The translations under genes and the position numbers were made by a program. Shown one piece after another: positions 55,715 through 64,000 of a DNA stretch of 64,000 nt. Under the pieces are notes generated by a model. That model was given only the letters and a program-made list of their open reading frames with translations, did not search any database and was not told the DNA's origin. Position 1 is the stretch's first letter. The number at the start of each line of letters is the position of its first letter. Source of the stretch: Axinella damicornis (taxonomy: Eukaryota > Porifera > Demospongiae > Axinellida > Axinellidae); assembly GCA_963931865.1 (NCBI GenBank), contig OZ007506.1:9938855-10002854 (forward strand), written 5' to 3'.

Positions 55715-56708
55715 GTATGTTGCAAATACCATCACTGTTACACTATTTTGTAGTCAGCATGCATACATACTATTACATAGTGCAAAACGTCCTACCGGCT
55801 GTGAAGCCTGACAGTGAAAACCAAAAATTAATTGTGCAATTAATTCTGTATTCTAGATGTGTGTTTAGGGATTACACTTAGTTGTTACCCTGCGCGCATG
55901 TGCGGAGCAGGGTTAAACAATCGATTTTGTCCATCAGTCGTGTGTGAAAAAAATTTAAATCTCACCACATACCGTATTTCTGCGATCAAACACTGCACTT
56001 GATTAGTGGCCACCCTCGAATAATAGCCGCACCTCCAGAAGGGCTGAACGAAATACACGCCGCCCTTGTTTAGTAGCCGCGGCTACTCAAGCCACTTAAG
56101 GAGCGGTTGAGCTGAAAAATGGACATATGGAGCAGTTGTTTTCATCCTACTGTTATACCCCCTTTCATTTTGTATTAAGAAATAAAATTGTAGATCTGAT
56201 ATCCCAAACCATTATAGTTTACATTTACATTGTTTTTAGCCACGCCCACTACTTCCTGTAAACAAACATGGCCGATTGATGACGTAATGCCGATTAAAAT
56301 AAACTTCGCGTTAGGCAGTATGTAAAATCTTCAGTAATTCGTTCACTTTGGAAGTCAACGACAATATATAAGCCTAATCTAAAATCTCACCTGATGGATT
56401 AGCATTTCGGTTTTGCGTTCTCGCTGGGTGGGGCCGTTTGTGCATCAGATCAGACCGAGGTACACTTCGATTCTCCTGTATCTCGGCACTTCGTGAACGT
56501 GTCGGAAATCCATCAGGCCAAGGTTTTTCTTTCGCCACGAAGACTCCATATTTGAGTATAACTACAAAATACAGAAAGGTCCTACATGCCGCCTAGCGAA
56601 CTTCCGGTTTACCAATGGCTTGCAGTCTGAAGGTCAAGTATATACTGCCGTCCGAAATTCACACAGGAGTGGCACCGCGGAGTACCACAAACAACTAACA
56701 AAGGTATA

Positions 56709-56836
56709 GACTACAACTATCATGAAGCGAGACTACAACTATCATGAAGCGAGACTACAACTATCATGAAGCGAGACTACAACTATCATGAAGCGAGACT
56801 ACAACTATCATGAAGCGAGACTACAACTATCAACTA
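56709..56836 (+). repeat. 22-bp tandem repeat, about six copies
   Basis: ACTACAACTATCATGAAGCG plus AG is repeated without visible variation about five and a half times, ending in a shortened ACAACTATCAACTATCAACC. The homogeneity suggests recent expansion. Confidence 0.95.
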
Positions 56837-57143
56837 TCAACCAGAGAGGCATACTGGTAGACCATACTCTACTTGTTTATTTACACCGCCATTTTCTTTC
56901 TCTGTATACTAAATGATTAATTTCGCACACTATAATGAATCTCCGCGCAACGTGCAATAGATTGATCCATGCCTTAGTAGGCATGAGTAGTATTCGGACG
57001 GTCTGTGATCGATCGAAGTGCTTTGTCTAACCCTCGAGGACCATGACTGTTTCGCTGTGAGCGTGAAGAGATTGTTTGTCATATTCCCCGAGTGTGAATG
57101 CACATCTGAAGAACTTGTGATACATGTGTTATAATACATATAG

Positions 57144-57770
57144 GTTATATCCCTGGCCAGCGGGATATAACAGCCCATTTATACTACAGACCGAGAAGGG
57201 TGGATTCGCTCCGGTTCGACGCAGATCGATCTGGGAGGTGCGTTTACACTACGCCTCCCGAGCGCTCCATGTACGTGTGATTCGGGGTCGAAATTCGTGA
57301 TTAGTCACTTGCGCAGACCCCATTCTCACGAGACTAGTCATGTTCGATATACAACACCATGACAACCCCTCATCTCGAAACCGGACCCTTCGTGATCTGG
57401 TTCGGATACTATTGGCAACCGTCACCCCCCCCCCCCCCCCCCCCCCCCCCCCATCCACGCCCTACTAACGGGTTCAATCCCGTTTACACTTGGGGTGGGA
57501 GCGCTCCGGGTCGAACCAGTTCGACGGAGTTTGGTGGTCCAGTACGGAGCGGATCGGGGCGGTTTGGTTCGTGTTCGAGCTGGATCGATCCAGAGCGCTA
57601 GTGTAAACGGGCTGTAAGACCCGTTAAATCCCACGGGAGAGGTCAGTGCTTGAGTGGAGCCGAGGAAGTGCCGAGGGCGAAGCCCGAGGCACTTCCGAGG
57701 CGGAACGAAAGCACTGGCCTCTCCCAAGGGATGTAACGGGTCTTACACCCCGCTGGCCAGGGATACAACT
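57144..57770. mobile_element. Nested foldback element with CCCTGGCCAGCGGG ends
   Basis: TTATATCCCTGGCCAGCGGG at the left pairs with CCCGCTGGCCAGGGATACAA at the right. Inside, TAAGACCCGTTAAATCCCAC to the right end forms a second hairpin (57612-57750) around a GGGCGAAGCCC centre. A further pair, GGATTCGCTCCGGTTCGACG versus GGAGCGCTCCGGGTCGAACC, and a 28-C run (57425-57452) occupy the middle. No coding. Confidence 0.7.
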
Positions 57771-57817
57771 AACTTACTATGCTTAGGCTATTCTAAGGTG
57801 AGTACACTGTGTAGACA

Positions 57818-58403
57818 TACCGTATGGCCGGAAAATTTGGCGGGAATTAAATTTGGCGGATTGGCTCTAAAAGGCTGTGAATTGCATTTGGCGGATTAAA
57901 ATTTGGCGGATTTGGAAATTTGCAGAGCGAGAATGACGTCATACTAACCGCACGGCCGCCCACGGAGCGCTCGGTGAGATCGAGATCTTGTGTCGGTAGG
58001 CTGCGATGGAGTCCGAGTTTGCGGTACTGTGTTCGAGGTACCATGTCTACAAAAACCTCTGGGATGCGAGTGTAGGAGAGGAACTGCCGTGGGAGTGGTA
58101 CGCAGTAGCAGTGATGCGAAGGAGCGCCATCGTCGTCGGCCATGAAGCCAGGAAGATATCAACTGGTTGCTCGCTATTTCTGGCCGATCAGCTGCTTGCT
58201 CGCTATTTCTGGCAGATCAGTGACAGAGGTACAATAGTATTATGAGTGCTTGCGGCGAGAGCTAGCTCGAGCGTCGCTATGAGACCCCGCCCACAACATG
58301 TCATGACAAAATATGATATTGGCGGAATTTAATTTGGCGGTGCGTTCATAATCCGCCAAACCGCCAAATTAAATTCCCCGCCAAATTTTCCGACCATACG
58401 GTA
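57818..58403 (+). mobile_element. TA-flanked MITE carrying a HIRAN-like ORF
   Basis: TACCGTATGGCCGGAAAA at the left and TTTTCCGACCATACGGTA at the right are inverted ends within TA. AATTTGGCGGA-type subterminal repeats appear on both sides. It lies in the SF3B4 intron. This is the least damaged of the four family members in the window, and the only one with the ORF uninterrupted. Confidence 0.88.
58006..58245 (+). other. HIRAN-like small ORF within the MITE
   Basis: The frame starts MESEFAVLCSRYHVYKNLWD, continues ASVGEELP, then (after a deletion of roughly 16 codons compared with the copy near 21655) WYAVAVMRRSAIVVGHEARK and ISTGCSLFLADQ. The other copies retain GEELPCKNDSGNNKD...NAVAVMRR...HVPR. 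The pattern G-E-x-L, N-x-x-D-x-x-A-V-A-V, V-G-H-x-x-R resembles the HIRAN fold (a DNA-end-binding domain of HLTF/Rad5-type proteins). The assignment is by eye, and function within a MITE is unknown. Confidence 0.4.
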
Positions 58404-58681
58404 GATACTGTGGTGTAGGCACTCACCGATCAGTGCCGTGATACTTGACTGAGGCAGCGGTAAAGGCACGAGCCCATGGCTAGACTAACAAAGCTAGCTC
58501 TTCGCTTTCTTGTGCGCGCAATCGCTTACAGTATGCGTGCACAGCCGGCCACGGGATATACAACATGTATGACCCGTTATTTCCCTCAAATACTGTAACC
58601 TGATTGGTTAGAATAGCTAAGTATAGTATAAACTGTATTACATTCTCACTAATACATACACGTACATTATCTTGTGTGCAG

Positions 58682-58827
58682 TGAATGTGCACATGCCTCG
58701 TGACCACATCACACAGCTGCACCAGAACTATGGGTTTGTGGAGTTCATGGGAGAGGAGGATGCAGACTACGCCATCAAGATCATGAACATGATCAAACTG
58801 TACGGCAAACCCATCCATGTCAACAAG
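58682..58827 (+). CDS. SF3B4 exon encoding the second half of RRM1
   Basis: After the TGTGCAG acceptor the frame reads [40 protein letters not shown] and YGKPIHVNK, ending in phase 0 at GTAAAG. YGFVEF is the RNP1 motif with its RNA-stacking aromatics. The splice phase matches the upstream exon (split Val). Residues agree closely with animal SF3B4, so the gene is under strong constraint. Confidence 0.96.
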
Positions 58828-59046
58828 GTAAAGCTAGTACACATGTATGTAGGCATGCATCCCAGCTTTTGTCGCTATTATAACCCCCCACTTTTCGTAC
58901 TGCAAGTGACAAAAGCTAGGCGTGGATTCCTGGGAACGAGGCTAGTTCTCAGCTACCTGAGTATCATGTACATTTTTGTGTGACTGAAAGCAAAATTCGT
59001 ATGCTGTCACTGTGGGAGGTGGGAAGTTACAGAAAGGGTGTTTTGA

Positions 59047-59518
59047 TAGCCTCTTTCCCAGGCCCACGCACCACTTTCAAAATAACGTGATGGGCCTGGT
59101 ATGTTTCCTCACATACGTGACGTCGAGGGTATATTTTGATTGAACGTGGGCAAACTGGGGCTCAGAACAGCAAGAAGAGCAAAGGTACGAATTAACTTAC
59201 AACACATGTGTGACGGCGAGGATAGAAAGGACTTAATTGAATGTGGGCGAACTGGGACTCAGAACAGCAAGAAGAGCAAAGGTACGAGGTAACTTACCAC
59301 ACGTATCTAGCTAGCAGGGGGTGACTGTCATATATACCAAGCGTTGAACGTGTAGTTGATGGTTGAACGATGCGCAAACTTCGCTTTTTTGTTCTGAAAA
59401 TTTGGCTGTTTGTCGATTACAATACATGTAATGCTCACGTGAGGAAACATGCCTTGCTCTCCCCGCTTTTCCGTACTGCAAGCAGCGAAAAGCTGGGCGG
59501 GGCATGGGAACGAGGCTA
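59047..59518. mobile_element. 472-bp TAGCCTCG-family MITE with an exact 9-bp target duplication
   Basis: It begins TAGCCTCTTTCCCAGGCC and ends GGCATGGGAACGAGGCTA. GTGTTTTGA flanks both sides (59038-59046 and 59519-59527). Internally GGGCAAACTGGGGCTCAGAA and the following AGCAAAGGTACGA are tandemly duplicated (59150-59190 and 59240-59290). Non-coding. Confidence 0.92.
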
Positions 59519-59784
59519 GTGTTTTGACTGTTGTCAACTTAAGTAGTGGGATTCTCAAGCATGAGTAATAATGAAGTAAGGTGTTTGCATAGAAATAATC
59601 CGATTGCCTTAATTACGACCGGCTTTGTGTATTGGCATTGCCAGGTTTGAAAGGGATTGGATATTTCATTATTGCACATGCATAGTATAATATGTGCATA
59701 GTACATACTCTTTTTGGATGTGGCGACTGGTTGTGCAACTTGGATAGGATAAAATTACGCAATTTCATTTTCTTTCTCATTCTG

Positions 59785-59960
59785 GGATACTCTGCCAGAG
59801 GGGATACCAGGGGTTGGGTAGTCATCCCAGGATAATCCTGGGACTGCCGGTGTAACTCCGGCGGTCTGGGATACTCTGACAGCAAGGAAGGGTGAGACCA
59901 TCCTGGGATAATCCTGGGACTGCTGGAGTTACTCTGCCAGTGGTTGGTACTGTACATGGC
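59785..59960 (+). repeat. Diverged tandem repeat with CATCCTGGGATAATCCTGGGAC
   Basis: CTGGGATACTCTGMCAG, GGATAATCCTGGGACTGC and GGAGTTACTC-type blocks occur twice in the same order (59785-59870 and 59868-59945). Confidence 0.65.
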
Positions 59961-60049
59961 ACCATTGGACATGTGTGGCAAAACCTTTCCCGTACATGTA
60001 TACAGGAGAGGTTTTGCGTGGGGGTAAGCAAAACCTTTCGATTTTATAC

Positions 60050-60636
60050 TACCGTATGGCCGGAAAATTTGGCAGGAATTAAGTTTGGCGGATCGGCTCT
60101 AAAAAGCTGTGAATTGTATTTGGCAGATTAAAATTTGGCGGATTTGAAGGGCGAGAATGACATCATACTTACTGCACGGCGCGGCCGCGTGGCCACGGAG
60201 CGCTCTGTTGTTTAGGTGAGATCTTGTGTCGTTAGGCTGCGATGGAGTCCGAGTTTGCGGTGGAGAGCTGTGTTCCACGTCTACAAAATCTCTGGGAGGG
60301 GAACTGCGTGTGAGTGGTACGCAATAGCAGTGATGCGAAGGCGCACCATCGTCGGCTACCGTCAGGAAGATGTCAGCTGCTCGCTCGCTATTTCTGGCCG
60401 ATCAGCTGCTTGCTCGCTATTTCTCGCCGATCAGTTGCTTGCTCGCTATTTCTGGCAGATCAGAGACAGAGGTACTGTAGTATTACGAGTGCTTGCGCGA
60501 GACTTCGAGCGTCGCTACGAGACCCCGCCCACACGCACGTTGTAAATTATATTGGCGGAATTTAATTTGGCGGTGTGTTCATAATCCGCCAAACCGCCAA
60601 ATTAAATTCCCCGCCAAATTTTCCGGCCATACGGTA
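60050..60636 (+). mobile_element. TA-flanked MITE of the HIRAN-like family, ORF decayed
   Basis: TACCGTATGGCCGGAAAA and TTTTCCGGCCATACGGTA are perfect 18-bp inverted ends including the TA. The ORF start (MESEFAVESC) is present near 60242, but deletions and a stop after about 20 codons disable it. TCGCTATTTCTGGCCGATCA is repeated three times near 60385-60465. Confidence 0.9.
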
Positions 60637-61072
60637 TGGTGACTATGGCCTCACTTTTTCCCCACGCACTGAATTCTGAGTAGGCTTGGGCAGAATAATA
60701 AGGTAGTTGGGAGATTCTGGAATAATGCAGGAATAAGAGGTGTGGAAATTGGTGAAATTATATTCATTCAATCAATGTGCACGTGCACACCGCGCCACAG
60801 CCGCCACTTCGCATGCTACGTAAATAATTTGCTAGTTCTAGTTCCTGATGGCTGCCAGCAGTAGTACTAGTAGTTCAGTAGACCCAGTGTGGAGTCTGAT
60901 TCGGATGACATTGACTCCTCCGACGTTGAAGTGAGGTCACTGTTGAGTGTCCTTCGCTGCCTGAATTGAGAATAATTCAATAATAATAGGTACTAGATTA
61001 TGGGAATAATGGGAAGTTTTAGGGAAAGAATTATACGTAGGTGGAAAAACAGGAATAATCCACCCAAGTCTA

Positions 61073-61612
61073 TAGCTGGCCAACCTGGATGTAGCAGATG
61101 TAGCTGGCCAACCTGGATGTAGCTGGCCAACCCAGATATAGCTGGCCAGCCCGGATGTAGCTGGCCAACCATGATGTAGCTGGCCAACCATGATGTAGCT
61201 GGCCAACCCGGATGTAGCTGGCTAAAGCCCTATTGTAGCTAGCCAACCTGGATGTAGCTGGCCAACCCGGATGTAGCTGGCCAATCATGATGTAGCTGGC
61301 CAACCTGGATGTAGCTGGCCAACCTGGATGTAGCTGGCCAACCCGGATGTAGCTGGTCAACCCAGATTTAGCTGGCCAACCCGGATGTAGCTGGCCAACC
61401 CGGATGTAGCTGGCCAACCCGGATGTAGCTGGCCAACCCGGATGTAGCTGGCCGACCCAGATGTAGCTGGCCGACCCGGTTGTAGCTGCCAACCAGGATG
61501 TAGCTGGCTAACCCGGATGTAGCTGGCCAACCCGGATGGAGCTGGCCAACACGGATGTAGCTGACCAACCCGGATGTACATGTAGCTGGCCCACCCAGAT
61601 GTAGCTGAGTCT
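61073..61612. repeat. 19-bp minisatellite, about 28 copies
   Basis: The unit GGATGTAGCTGGCCAACCC repeats with occasional substitutions and a few longer units. Because 19 is not a multiple of three, three units make a 19-residue peptide period on the minus strand (GWPATSGLASYIRVGQLHP), so long minus-strand frames here are artefacts. Confidence 0.95.
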
Positions 61613-62224
61613 GCCTGTCGGACATTGTGGACAATAATAATAAACAAACAATGTACAACAGTGTGGATGCAACAGCTAGCAGAGGCTGATTGCAATCACC
61701 AGCTCGTACTTATGGCTAGCCTTATTCCAAGAGTGTCGGTAGATGCATCTCACCCCTATTAACCTTACGTGATATCACCTCCTGCCAACGTGAGCAATGA
61801 CAACCCATTGGAAGACAGAAGAGCTCGTATTATAGCTCCACCACCCAGCACAAGTATTACATTTGAATCGGTGTGCAACAACGACTACAACGGTGAAGTC
61901 AGAAGTTTCGTACGCCCTTCTACGTGCCATCAGGTTTGATTACATTATGTGGAGCATCTGTCCCATATCACTAGTGTAAGATAGCAAATCACACCCTGCT
62001 ACTGTAGCTACAGAGGGTGTAAGGGACATGGCCTCCCAGAAATACAAGTACGTAGCTGCCGTCCAAGGGTGGCACCTACGCATCTCTTTGGCAATATGAA
62101 GTTTTGAGACTCTAGCTGGGAGACAGGAAATCCCAAAGTCCTAGCGCTTCCCCCCACCCCATCATGTACAAGCTTTCACCCTCTCTCATGTACCCTATAC
62201 TCGCTCTGTGTTGTGCTTCCCCAG

Positions 62225-62353
62225 GCTGCCTCCAACACGAAGAACCTGGACGTGGGAGCTAACGTCTTCATTGGAAACCTGGACCCAGAGATTGATGAGA
62301 AGTTGCTCTATGACATCTTCAGTGCATTTGGAGTGATCCTGCAAACACCAAAG
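62225..62353 (+). CDS. SF3B4 exon encoding the linker and start of RRM2
   Basis: The CCCCAG acceptor leads to [40 protein letters not shown] and TPK, ending in phase 0 at GTGAGT. VFIGNLD is the RNP2 motif of RRM2; ILQTPK ends just before the IMRDPDTG segment known from other species. That next exon is not found up to 64000, so the gene continues beyond the window. RRM2 of SF3B4 binds SF3B2 (SAP145). Confidence 0.97.
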
Positions 62354-62920
62354 GTGAGTTGAAGCATTTACGTAGATGCCTAGTTCTGCCAGGCTCCAGT
62401 TACACTGTGCACAAAGTGCTGCATAGGCACCGGAAATGCGAACAGAACCTGTAAACAATGCATTTCCAATCATTATCCACTTCGGAATCCCTCAAGATGG
62501 TCACAGAGTATTCATTGTTGGGTCTGAAGATCCTACATCAATGCTGGCCATCTCAAACACCTACAGTAGGTGGTCGCTGTATGCATCATGTATACTTGTA
62601 ACTCCTTATTGGTTGCTGTCACACGATGGCCATCGTGTATTTTGCATACACTGTAGTTACGTAATGCTATAAAGAATAGCGCAAATTTCGAGCCTGCTAA
62701 CCCCAAGGAATGGAACAAGCTTTCAGCTCCTAATTCAACCTTCGAATCCACAACGGCAATCTACATACACATACACATGCACACATATACACAAGTACAC
62801 ATACATATTATAGCACAGCATACAGTTGCTTGTATGTCACATGTAGCACCCGACTAAAAGATGTACACAAATCCTTAATAGACATCCCCATTCACCGATC
62901 ATTCAGAAGGTATAACTCAC
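62354..62920. other. SF3B4 intron; no recognisable feature
   Basis: Only a short TACACA-rich stretch (62762-62800) stands out. Minus-strand frames are antisense to the SF3B4 exon or unsupported. Confidence 0.4.
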
Positions 62921-63165
62921 CTCTATATCTTCACACATGTACAAGCTTCCTTGCCCAGCTGAATTTACCACACCTTCACCACTAAGCTCCTGGTCATCCA
63001 CTACATGCATCTGGTGGTCCGAGGTGCACTGCGGAAACTTCAAACCACATGCTGCAATACCGCACGCTGCAAAACCCTTCATTGTAGTATTCCTCGTTTG
63101 CTGGGTGGGCATGGAACGAGGGAATTCAAGCTTTGTTATCCTCCCGTCTTCTTGCGAGTGGATGC
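62921..63165 (-). other. Possible minus-strand exon, unknown protein
   Basis: A frame of about 81 codons, IHSQEDGRITKLEFPRSMPT...MKGFAACGIAACGLKFPQCT...GQGSLYMCEDIE, runs from a CCCAAG acceptor to a good GTGAGT donor. It lies in an SF3B4 intron on the opposite strand. I do not recognise the protein. Its start phase does not match the candidate at 63358-63417. Confidence 0.25.
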
Positions 63166-63357
63166 CTTGGGTACAACTCCGGCAACAGTACACATGTCAC
63201 CTTTCGAGGTCTCTCTCTGATGATTGATTTATTTTTCTTTCGCTGCTGGGATGACACTACACAATCAGCAAGCTAAAGGCCGTTGGTTTTGGGGGCTGCA
63301 ATGCCCCAGCACTTGACGGAAATACACATATAGCTTGGCAAGATGTCGTTTGCTTAC

Positions 63358-63417
63358 TTCGCTGGGCTTCTTCAAACTGTTGCAAAGCAAAAACCCAGCT
63401 TTCACATTGTCGTCAGC
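63358..63417 (-). other. Possible small minus-strand exon, unknown protein
   Basis: 60 bases encoding ADDNVKAGFLLCNSLKKPSE lie exactly between a GTATTCAG acceptor and a GTAAGC donor. Both sites are good and the length is a multiple of three. Not recognised; the three minus-strand candidates here cannot yet be joined in phase. Confidence 0.25.
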
Positions 63418-63571
63418 CTGAATACATACATGTACATCACAACACACAAGACACAAAGTTGCATTTTTTTACTAAAGAAATGAAGCATCCAGCTGACATT
63501 CATCTCCATTTATCCTTTTGTAACTGTAGTAACTGCAGTACCGTAGTGTGTTGTATCCACGTACACATGCA

Positions 63572-63573
<2 letters not shown>

Positions 63574-63621
<48 letters not shown>

Positions 63622-63630
63622 ACACACACC
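63574..63630 (+). repeat. 34-C run followed by a CA microsatellite
   Basis: Uninterrupted C from 63574 to 63607, then ACACAC to about 63630. Frames across it encode poly-Pro or poly-Gly and are not genes. Confidence 0.95.
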
Positions 63631-63794
63631 GGAGATCAGCAAAATAGCACCGTACCATTTCACCTTTGCAAGGACAGGGACAATGGTTAGTTGATCAACA
63701 TCTTAAATTACTAATCCAATCCACAGACATCAACAAAACAATTCCACTTCTCTGACCAACACTGCAGAATATATTTGCGGATAGGTGATTTAGG

Positions 63795-63992
63795 TCACGA
63801 ATCACCATCATCGGCGCAGAGAGCGAGAACAATTGTTGCATCAAAGCGGTGAAACTCCGACTGGATTTGTTTCACTTCCAATTTGAGTGAAACCTGTCTA
63901 CGTGAGCCCTGTAGCTCAATGAGGACCTCAACGAAGTGTGCAACCATTTCCAACTCTGTACCGCTAGGTCTTTGTGGATGTCGTGCATGCAC
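63795..63992 (-). other. Unassigned minus-strand frame
   Basis: 65 codons, with SGTELEMVAHFVEVLIELQG and SRRQVSLKLEVKQIQSEFHR, end in a stop at 63795. The composition is protein-like and helical. It runs close to the window edge, so any upstream exon is out of view. Not recognised. Confidence 0.2.
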
Positions 63993-64000
63993 GAAATGAT

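Larger units (their letters stand above)
55715..58681. other. SF3B4 intron (2,967 bp) with repeats
   Basis: Splice sites are GTATGT and TGTGCAG. It contains a 22-bp tandem array, a nested foldback block and a HIRAN-like-family MITE, annotated separately. 55880-56700 and 56840-57140 hold no recognised feature. Confidence 0.8.
58828..62224. other. SF3B4 intron (3,397 bp) with repeats
   Basis: Splice sites are GTAAAG and CCCCAG. It contains a TAGCCTCG-family half-copy near 58865-58945, the MITE at 59047-59518, a tandem repeat at 59790-59960, a HIRAN-like-family MITE and a 19-bp array. 60640-61070 and 61620-62220 show no feature I recognise. Confidence 0.8.

Noticed and set aside
56709..56836. 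CRISPR-like array of 22-bp repeats
   Set aside because: Units are contiguous with no spacers; it is a plain tandem repeat.
57359..57727. Frames rich in poly-Pro or poly-Gly
   Set aside because: They are produced by the 28-C run and flanking inverted repeats.
61070..61695. Long minus-strand frames of up to 140 codons
   Set aside because: They are translations of the 19-bp tandem array with a 19-residue period.

Overview
This is eukaryotic, intron-bearing DNA, almost certainly from an animal. Three exons of the splicing factor SF3B4 and four exons of an ABC transporter nucleotide-binding domain can be read with GT/AG junctions in matching phases. The rest is dense transposon sediment: MULE, DIRS, Ty3/gypsy and piggyBac-like elements, foldback elements and many TA-flanked or 9-bp-duplicating MITEs. 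The mix suggests an early-branching marine invertebrate such as a sponge, but nothing here fixes the species.

Layout. 1-9.6 kb and 17.6-29.0 kb are two direct copies of one roughly 10-kb segment with no recognisable host gene. Copy 2 carries extra insertions: a CAGTGG-ended element, a 400-bp MITE and a 616-bp piggyBac-like element. Both copies end in a degenerate minisatellite. Between them (9.6-17.5 kb) lie tandem duplications, a tRNA-like sequence, two foldback elements and an inverted copy of the window's first ~480 bases. 29.0-30.7 kb is a decayed DIRS-type retrotransposon. 30.8-34.2 kb holds a MITE, a degraded ORF and a third foldback element.

34.3-52.7 kb is a minus-strand host gene, an ABC transporter resembling subfamily H/ABC-2. 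Walker A (52.5-52.7 kb) and the next exon (51.4-51.6 kb) are separated by a 16-kb intron from the signature/Walker B exon (35.4-35.5 kb) and H-loop exon (34.3-34.4 kb). That intron contains a deletion-derivative MULE (35.8-37.3 kb), a foldback MITE, a broken gypsy polymerase, a MITE inside the gypsy, a full-length MULE inside that MITE (40.2-44.8 kb), and a second DIRS element (45.2-50.5 kb). The exon at 51.4 kb has a frame break, so the gene copy may be a pseudogene, a variant allele or an assembly error.

52.7-64 kb contains the plus-strand SF3B4 exons (55.6, 58.7 and 62.2 kb). Their introns hold several MITEs, including two members of a TA-flanked family that carries a small HIRAN-like ORF, plus 22-bp and 19-bp tandem arrays and long poly-C tracts. 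The first coding exon and everything after the first half of RRM2 are not in view.

Most interesting points: the full-length MULE with 72-bp terminal repeats and an exact 9-bp target duplication, paired with a derivative that lost the DDE core but kept both protein ends; the MITE family with the HIRAN-like ORF; a foldback family carrying AGGTCA direct repeats next to CACGTG; and a MITE family with 9-bp duplications at four exact or near-exact sites.
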